Below are positions 58,452 to 64,000 of a stretch of DNA of 64,000 nucleotides, piece by piece. This DNA comes from Xiphias gladius (Eukaryota > Chordata > Actinopteri > Istiophoriformes > Xiphiidae). The DNA lies in the NCBI RefSeq assembly GCF_016859285.1, contig NC_053406.1, forward strand, positions 15,641,001 to 15,705,000, written 5' to 3'. Both the position numbers and the translations under genes were made by a program. The notes under the pieces are model-generated. The model had not been told where the DNA came from. It did no database searches and saw only the letters and a list, made by a program, of their open reading frames with translations. The stretch's first letter is position 1; each line of letters opens with the position of its first letter.

Positions 58452-59244
58452 GTTACCCAAAAATGATCAATTACTAATTACTTTCTCTTAATTTCTACTG
58501 GGAATTCTGTTTTTTTTTCTTTCCTAAAACGATACAAACCTGTATCAAAACTTTAAAGTACATGGACACAAAATAATAAATTAACACCCGGTCTCACCGG
58601 ACATTTTTATTTGCCCTTCCAGTTTGCTTTTACAAATCATAAAATTACATATAAATCTGTCTGTCCTTACAGCAGCTGTTACCTCTGTAGCAGTCTGACT
58701 AAAATGTAACTGAAAAGGCATAATGTACGTGGGATTTAAACCATAACAATTCCGCTGAAATTCAACGTAGCGATAAAGGACTCCACTCTCAAATGTGCTC
58801 AATGCACTGAGATAGTAACCTGTTATGTGTAAGAGTCCACATTTGATTATTTTACAGGTTACAAATCTAGTTGGTGTTAACTGAATAAGTCGAGTGATAG
58901 ACGCAACTAGTCAGTTTAGATATGTCTAAACTGAAGAACTAGCTTGTTTATTTAACCTAAAGATAATAACGTTAACTTTCAGCGTTAACATTATTAGGTT
59001 GTGGGCATAATTGGGAGTTTGTTTGTTTGGGTCTATCGCGGCTCGGATATATAATTTCAAATGCTATCCCCTTGATAAACGGCTTCCGATCTTAGTTTAA
59101 CTGTTGCATTGTGAAAACAAACGGTGACAACCCAATTTACAAGCCAAAAACATTCAATTATAATGGCCAGATGTAACACCACAGTTCAGTTACTCACGAG
59201 AAGAACGGATCCTCATCAAAGTCCCTGAAATTACTGTTGAACAT
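51024..59244 (-). CDS. mlf1: mlf1, myeloid leukemia factor 1
   Basis: MLF1-family adaptor that shuttles between nucleus and cytoplasm; in other vertebrates it binds 14-3-3 and MLF1-interacting proteins and is abundant in multiciliated tissue. Eight coding exons in - strand order: 59198-59244, 57859-58021, 54516-54560, 52604-52687, 52357-52485, 51903-52062, 51294-51432 and 51024-51090. Phases agree and give 277 codons (human MLF1 is about 268). Motifs: FDEDPFFSDPFRAHREHMRQ, MMRSFSEPSG, NVMANMRNRMQEMHRNF, SSSSIMTYSKVGNEPPKVFQ, TRRAPGGIKETRQAVKDSES and GLEKMSIGHHIQDRGHVVEK. MLF1 rather than MLF2 is chosen from KVGNEPPKVFQ, APGGIKETR and the rsrc1 neighbour. RSFSEP is the 14-3-3-binding site of the family. 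Confidence 0.96.
51294..51432 (-). CDS. mlf1: mlf1 exon 7
   Basis: Encodes SEAQSFDDEWQQEVSKFQPS and then a variable Pro/Arg/Ala-rich segment ending AAL PGPEPAH. FDDEWQ matches the AFDEEWQ block of MLF1. Donor CACAG|GTCAG, phase 2. Confidence 0.92.
51903..52062 (-). CDS. mlf1: mlf1 exon 6
   Basis: Encodes IKETRQAVKDSESGLEKMSI then GHHIQDRGHVVEKKYNKKTG and EKEFNQDFQNMDE. Donor GAAT|GTATG, phase 1. Confidence 0.96.
52357..52485 (-). CDS. mlf1: mlf1 exon 5
   Basis: Encodes ENVSTDSNTHSFSSSSIMTY then SKVGNEPPKVFQATSSTRRA and PGG, 43 codons, phase 0 at both ends. This is the core conserved MLF domain. Confidence 0.97.
52604..52687 (-). CDS. mlf1: mlf1 exon 4
   Basis: Encodes DMMRNPFSMFDNVMANMRNR MQEMHRNF, 28 codons, phase 0 at both ends. 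Matches the MVSNMRNYMQKLERNF segment of MLF1. Confidence 0.95.
52688..54515 (-). other. mlf1 intron 3, 1.8 kb
   Basis: AT-rich intron with several poly-A/poly-T runs. No repeat family or exon was recognised. Confidence 0.7.
54516..54560 (-). CDS. mlf1: mlf1 exon 3, 15-codon mini-exon
   Basis: Encodes DMSRSLLPFGSTDST exactly, phase 0 at both ends, with acceptor CCTCAG and donor ACG|GTCAG. It can be skipped without frame change and is the least certain exon. Kept because both splice sites fit and the open frame is continuous. Confidence 0.7.
54561..57858 (-). other. mlf1 intron 2, 3.3 kb
   Basis: Non-coding between exons 2 and 3. Contains a triplicated 28-bp unit at 55591-55674 and a TG repeat at about 56143-56168. 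No further exon recognised. Confidence 0.75.
55591..55674. repeat. Three tandem copies of a 28-bp unit
   Basis: Three identical head-to-tail copies of a 28-bp unit beginning GCAGTTGGAGTCTTTTTG and ending TAATATTTGT. A degenerate fourth start (GCTCTTGGAG) follows. Confidence 0.95.
57859..58021 (-). CDS. mlf1: mlf1 exon 2
   Basis: Encodes DPFRAHREHMRQMMRSFSEP then SIMDGRSRGHDMAEHPSSS and LALRDEHR. Contains the RSFSEP 14-3-3 motif. Donor CAGG|GTGAG, ends in phase 0. Confidence 0.95.
58412..58448. repeat. TG dinucleotide repeat in mlf1 intron 1
   Basis: Uninterrupted TG tract of about 36 bases between mlf1 exons 1 and 2. The rest of this 1.2-kb intron holds nothing else recognised. Confidence 0.9.
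59198..59244 (-). CDS. mlf1: mlf1 exon 1 (start)
   Basis: Start ATG at 59244. Encodes MFNSNFRDFDEDPFF plus two bases of a Ser codon, equivalent to the NSSFEDDPFFS start of MLF1. Donor CTC|GTGAG. An in-frame upstream extension exists in the genome, but this ATG gives the family-like N-terminus. Confidence 0.9.
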
Positions 59245-59520
59245 TTCCACGGATTCTGAGGATGTGAACAAAAATCTGAGATAGGGATTTTCAAGAAATA
59301 ATCCGCGTCCGCCACAGGTGTTCCGCTCAGCCTCGGTAGCGTTTCTACGGAGGAGGTGGATTTCAACGTCATTTAGAACAACTCTGACACCGGCCACGTG
59401 ACAAGAATCCGGTCCTCGGATTGGCTGGTTATTCGACGCTTCGAACAGGTTCGACCCGCGCGCTGTATGCCGAGGGTGGCTGCCATGGCAACGGAACTCT
59501 AGATAGAAAACTCAACATTT
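59245..59520 (-). promoter_or_regulatory. mlf1: mlf1 promoter region
   Basis: CpG-containing DNA upstream of the mlf1 ATG. It includes an inverted CCAAT box (ATTGG at about 59419) and an X-box-like motif at 59479-59492. It lies between mlf1 and the rsrc1 3' end. No TATA box was evident. Confidence 0.55.
59479..59492. promoter_or_regulatory. RFX X-box-like motif upstream of mlf1
   Basis: GCTGCCATGGCAAC differs at one position from the vertebrate X-box palindrome GTTGCCATGGCAAC bound by RFX factors. It is 235 bp upstream of the mlf1 ATG. RFX factors drive many ciliary genes, and MLF1 is expressed in multiciliated cells. Confidence 0.6.
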
Positions 59521-59949
59521 CCTCGTCCTGCTTGTGCATGTCACCGCAAAATGAGCTATGTGCCTGTCTAAATCTGTACCTTCAAAAGTTACAGTTCTGT
59601 TACTGTGCCTCCACCACGGCTCAGCACGTTAGGACTCTCTGAGGAAACACAAAAGGGGTTTTGTACTAAAAAGACTGTAAATTTGTAGGATGATTTGTCC
59701 TACTCAGACCACTGAAGCCTCATATTGGCTTCAGATAAACTTTGAAATATATTTTTTGACGGAACAAGGGCTGTGGCATTCGTCGGAAGAGAGAAGTGAT
59801 CATCTCAGCCAATATGAACGGGAGGGAATGATGACAGCAAGAAAAAAAAAAACTTGTTTTCATGTAAATGTACACCTGACTACTGTTTTAAGACAGACTG
59901 ATGTTATCCGTTAAAATGAAGAAGAAATCACACCAAGCAACTCTCTGAG

Positions 59950-61029
59950 ATTAAATTACCAGACTGTTTTATTTCTGAAGTGGTTCTTGGTTTAGTAAGT
60001 CTAGGGTGTGAAGACATTTGGGACAGCCGCTTGGCACATGTGAAGAGGACATACACACAAATTTCACCCTCTCCAAGCAAGCACTCACACAGCAGAGATT
60101 AATTTGTGCACTTGCTGTAGCAAATCATTTGTTCATTCTGATTTATTACTTTATTACAACACTGACTATTTGGAGAGTACAGGAGTGACACACCGTGTCC
60201 CAGACTCAGTATAGATTCACCATCTGGCTGTTCCACAAATAGGCCTGAGTGTGGACTCTACACTGCCTCGGATTCCCTGCTCAAACTGCGACACAACAGT
60301 GAATAAACATAAGCATAGATCAATGAATAGTACTTAAGAGAACAGTGTATTTAAGAGAACAGAAGTTTAGGGTAGGTGAGATGAGGTTTACTCCAGTCTT
60401 ATATGAATCCTGATGCAGACCAAAAAGATAAGCTTACCACAGGGTGAGTCAGACTACTTTTAGTAAGATACTGTATTGCAGTGCGACTCATTTATCTATC
60501 TGAAGATACTTCTGATATCTTACTTTAAGAACATAAGAAATTAAACAAGTTTATCTCCATGATGCACCCACAAAAGCAGAAGACAGTTATCAATCCAAAA
60601 AATATATATATATATAAATAAATCCAAAAAAATTCCCCCAAAAAATCACAGCTATCTTTATTTACTGAATTGATTACAAAAGACAAAACTGTATCAAATG
60701 CTACATCCACATGGTAAAACATCACTTTATCTTACTGTAAGATCTCCATTAAAAATAAATGAAGCCAAATAAAGAACAGCACATTGTTTAACTGAATTAT
60801 ATTTAAAAAAATTCCAACACATCCGGACAAAAAGCTGTTCATTTGCTCAAATTCTCATAAGTCTTTACAACAGGTAAGGGAAATTAGTGGAAGGGTGAAG
60901 TAAGAAACGTTATGATGTCCTAAAACAAGACCGATAGAAAATGACCGACATTGAAACATGATAAAAGCAAACTCGACTGAGTGAATGAGGTGTAGAAACG
61001 AGGAGGATCCTCTGGGTTTCTGGTGCCTC
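59950..61029 (-). other. rsrc1: rsrc1 3' UTR
   Basis: From the rsrc1 stop to the - strand AATAAA at 59968-59973, about 1.06 kb. AT-rich, with a short (TA)n at about 60601. The short open frames are not gene-like. Confidence 0.55.
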
Positions 61030-61122
61030 TCAGGTCACAGGACTTCCCATGAGCCTCTCCTGTCGCAGGGAGACCAGTCTGTTGAGCCACAGCTCCTCTG
61101 CCTTCTCCTTGTCCATGAACAA
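61030..61122 (-). CDS. rsrc1: rsrc1 terminal exon
   Basis: Thirty codons plus [44 protein letters not shown] is the signature of the RSRC1 C-terminus. Acceptor TGCAG. Confidence 0.95.
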   Translation of the reverse strand: MFMDKEKAEELWLNRLVSLRQERLMGSPVT

Positions 61123-63204
61123 CTGCAGGACACCGTAGAGAGGACATGTTGGTAAACAGACAGACACAGGTACAGACAAGGACAGGGACCTCGGGACTAA
61201 AGGGGACCACCAAGGGAGAGCCAGGAAGCACGGTGGCTTTGCGGTTTAACTGTAGTACAGACTACTATTCAACATCAGGGAAAAGCAGCCAATTCACACA
61301 TTTGAGAACCTGAAACCATTAAATTAAAAATGACTTAAACAGTTAATTAATGATCAAAATAGTTAAAGATCTATCTATCTATCTATCTATCTATCTAACT
61401 AAGGACAGAGACTTTTGTATGTTGTACAGATTTAAGAGCACCTTGAGGGCAAATTTGTGATATTGCACTCTATAAGAAAAGTGACTTGACCAACACCGGT
61501 GAAATTTGTTGGCCACTCCAACACATTTCCGGTTTAACTGTTTCTTTCTAATGAACCAAGAGCAGTGTCAGCTGTATTCCACAGTCTACTACACACTCGA
61601 GTCATTACCAACTCCTGATGACAGTGATTGTAACTGTAGTGTTATGGCTGCTCAGTCCTACTTTCCAAAACCTCCAACACCCAGAAAGTGACAGAAATGA
61701 ATGAGCTATGTTTCCTCGTAAGTTCACGAGCCTGCCACAGAGTGTCAGCACTGCCCATGCGACCTCAGCGTGGAGTCAAAGCGCAGCACGAGTCTCAAAG
61801 TCTGTAGTATCTCATCTTAGTCTTTTCCATCTGCTCACTTCAAAAGGCACATGAGAAAAAAACTTGTAACTCATCTAGTTCTGTGGACCTAGAGGTTGGT
61901 TAACCTGGTGATAAAGAAAAGCCCTACACGTGCGACTTGTATTCATCGCAGTACATCACCAGCAGCAACGATATTGACTGTAAGAGGGGTACGAAACTGC
62001 TGCTGCAAGTGTCTGATGAATGAAGGCATGTGTTTATTTGGAAGTAACATAATGACTATGAGACTGAGAAGCAGGGCACTAAGACGTTGGGGGAAACTGG
62101 AATATCATTTCTATATTCACTGTGTGCGTTTGTGTGAGGGTGAGAGATAATGTTGATATGCTGGCTCTGTGTATACACTGTACAACTATGTGATGATACA
62201 TGTCTGTTATTATGCAGATTGTAGAGCAACCCCGGCCACGTCAATCCTTCATTCCTAACCTACGCCGCTTACAGCTGCACTGCATGTTATCTGTGTGTTA
62301 GATTCAACACCAGTGAGTTTTTGTCTGTCGGCCCTGCACTGGTGTCATGGTGCTAATGAGGCTGCGTGTGGGGGATGACAGTATCTGGGCTGGGCTAATG
62401 GGACTCATCTGTTCTAATTGGAAGTGGAGCTGAAGCTGGAGCTGGAGCTGGAGCTGGAGCTGGGTCTGAGGCCCGCCTGGGGCATATTGCTGCCATACAT
62501 CAGCCTGTCTGAGGTTGTGTATGTGTGTGGATTTGAGCTGGGGGGTGGTGGTGGTGTGTGTATGTAAGTGTGTGTGTGGTTGTATGTCAGGGGGTTATCT
62601 GCATACGTCAGGGCATAACTTAGTTTCCCCTGTGGAGACAGATGACTGGGAAGCCCCAGTGAGCTTTATTGGAGTTTAAAGTTTTCCTTCTCGTTTTTCA
62701 TCATTGGTCTGCAGGCACGGGAGAAGGTGATTTGAGGAGGCTATAATCTGCTATACTGCAGCGTCCTATGCGATACGATGCATAGTATCCAAGTGGCGTA
62801 AACAGTGGAAGTGGTATCAGTAGAAGCAGTATTTTCAAAAGAAAAAGTTTACAAAGTCTGTCCACCAATCAGTAAAGGCAAGCACCATACTCATAAAAAC
62901 TCGACGGTAACAAAAGATAAAATGACAAGAAGCGAGATCAACTTCAGGTGTGCCTGAGGGTTGCAGTGTGCTCATTCGCTCAGAGGGTTTTAAAAAGTCT
63001 GCGTTAGAGCCCTTTAGGGCAGCTTGTTGTGATGTTGAAGCAGACAGAAAAACATCTAAACCTTACAGTGAAAGGGTTTGCTGGGTGAGAACTTACACTG
63101 GGATGGGCGAGTGTGTCACTGTCGTTATAGACTATGGACATGGGAAGAGTGACATCCTGAGAATCTGCCCTCTCTGACTCCTGCTTCACCTCAGCTGGCT
63201 CAGT
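61030..63204 (-). CDS. rsrc1: rsrc1, arginine/serine-rich coiled-coil protein 1 (C-terminal exons only)
   Basis: Nuclear SR-related protein (SRrp53) involved in 3' splice-site selection. Only the last two coding exons are visible, 63097-63204 and 61030-61122; the rest lies to the right of the window on the - strand. The joined end reads [13 protein letters not shown] then [20 protein letters not shown] and [10 protein letters not shown]. Human RSRC1 ends with [20 protein letters not shown] and [13 protein letters not shown], so the match is clear. It lies directly upstream of mlf1 on the same strand, as in human. The RS-rich region is not in view. Confidence 0.93.
61123..63096 (-). other. rsrc1 last intron
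   Basis: Non-coding. Contains a CTAT tetranucleotide repeat at about 61370-61396 and a CTGGAG hexanucleotide repeat at about 62430-62462. No exon is recognised. Confidence 0.75.
62430..62462. repeat. CTGGAG hexanucleotide repeat
   Basis: Five near-perfect copies of a GCTGGA/CTGGAG hexamer preceded by diverged copies (GAGCTGAAGCTGGAG). Intronic in rsrc1. Confidence 0.9.
63097..63204 (-). CDS. rsrc1: rsrc1 penultimate exon
   Basis: Thirty-six codons, [20 protein letters not shown] then [16 protein letters not shown], phase 0 at both ends. The final LAHP and the EVKQ block fit human RSRC1; the middle is divergent. Acceptor GTACAG, donor AGT|GTAAG. Confidence 0.88.
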
Positions 63205-64000
63205 CTGTACTCACAGAAAATACACAAAAAGGATGCATAAATGTCACACTCAAATTAAATAGAGCACATTCAAGGATTTAAATAGGTTTGGAAGTACCAA
63301 AACACATATACAGAAACATAATTAACTATATAAATGGTAGATGCAACTAAGAAAGTGTGAAAGCAAAAAAAAAAAAAGATTAACATATTATATACACATA
63401 AACATTATTTTACTGTTTGTAGTGTTATCAAATTACCACATAAATAGTATGTGCACAGGATATTTCTGTCCCTCAAAATGGTATAACATCTGTATCCCAG
63501 TACCATACTACATAATAATGCTCTGGTTTTTGTATGTAGCGTGTTATTAAATTAAGTATACTGAAAACAGCCAATATGCATACTAAAAACTCTTGATCGT
63601 GGTTTTTGAGTGGGCTCCTGGTATATGCAATTGTCCCACAAAGCAAAGGGAAATGGAGGCTCTACTCATGGCTGCAAAACATTTAGATAAATTGTGAACA
63701 GCTCTAGAAAGATCTCAGAGAACAACAACAACAAAAAAAGTGTTGACTCTTTGGAAAATATTTAGCTTTACCTAACTGCAGTTGAATGGATACTTTTTAG
63801 CACATTGGTATAAATCATACATGTACACTGATTGCAAGCACTGAAAAATATACTGTAAAGATTGGCATATATCATATGCTATGTACAATTAATATATAGT
63901 ATGGAGGGGGAGACAAAAAGGAATTGTGAAATGCAATATGACATTTGTCCAGTAGATGGCAGTATGTAGCAAACTTGTAAACAGCAGAAAACTGATAGTA
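63205..64000 (-). other. rsrc1 intron, incomplete at the window edge
   Basis: AT-rich DNA with no recognised exon or repeat family. The upstream rsrc1 exons must lie beyond the right end. Confidence 0.6.

Noticed and set aside
60250-60275. miR-34b/c-like seed (AGGCAGTGTA on the - strand), considered because that microRNA is linked to the human locus
   Set aside because: Only the first ten bases agree. The rest does not match and no hairpin is seen.

Overview
This is nuclear DNA from a teleost fish, probably a percomorph. Exons are short and bounded by GT-AG introns. Long dinucleotide (CA/TG) microsatellites and fish-type interspersed repeats are frequent, and the five proteins are vertebrate orthologues. 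The species cannot be named from the sequence. No bacterial operon, CRISPR array or viral gene was seen.

Layout, left to right. (1) 1-20938, + strand: the 3' twelve coding exons of sik2 (salt-inducible kinase 2), from the catalytic HRDLK motif to the stop. The 5' exons lie outside the window. (2) 20939-31200: sik2 3' flank and intergenic DNA. It holds a nearly perfect ~972-bp tandem duplication (about 21915-23860), a cluster of long poly-G/poly-C runs (25994-29080), and a CpG-rich block (about 29040-30330) with no recognisable gene. (3) About 31200-45431, - strand: the complete 15-exon coding sequence of ppp2r1b (PP2A scaffold A-beta; 589 codons when the exons are joined). (4) 46756-48446, + strand: complete four-exon med29 (Mediator subunit 29, 177 codons). 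(5) About 49860-59244, - strand: complete eight-exon mlf1 (myeloid leukemia factor 1, 277 codons). (6) About 59950 to beyond 64000, - strand: the last two coding exons of rsrc1.

Gene order. As I recall the human map, SIK2 and PPP2R1B are convergent neighbours on 11q23, and RSRC1 lies directly upstream of MLF1 on 3q25. Both pairs keep order and orientation here. med29, on 19q13 in human, sits between the two blocks, so the window joins three ancestral segments. sik2/ppp2r1b and med29/mlf1 are convergent pairs, while ppp2r1b/med29 are divergent with starts about 1.3 kb apart. The genes do not form a pathway: they encode a CREB-pathway kinase, a phosphatase scaffold, a transcription co-activator subunit, a nuclear/cytoplasmic adaptor and a splicing factor.

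The least ordinary DNA is non-coding: a 33/30-bp minisatellite enclosed by ~45-bp inverted repeats in a sik2 intron, the recent tandem duplication, the orphan CpG-rich block, a perfect 19-bp hairpin in a ppp2r1b intron, and a near-consensus RFX X-box upstream of mlf1.
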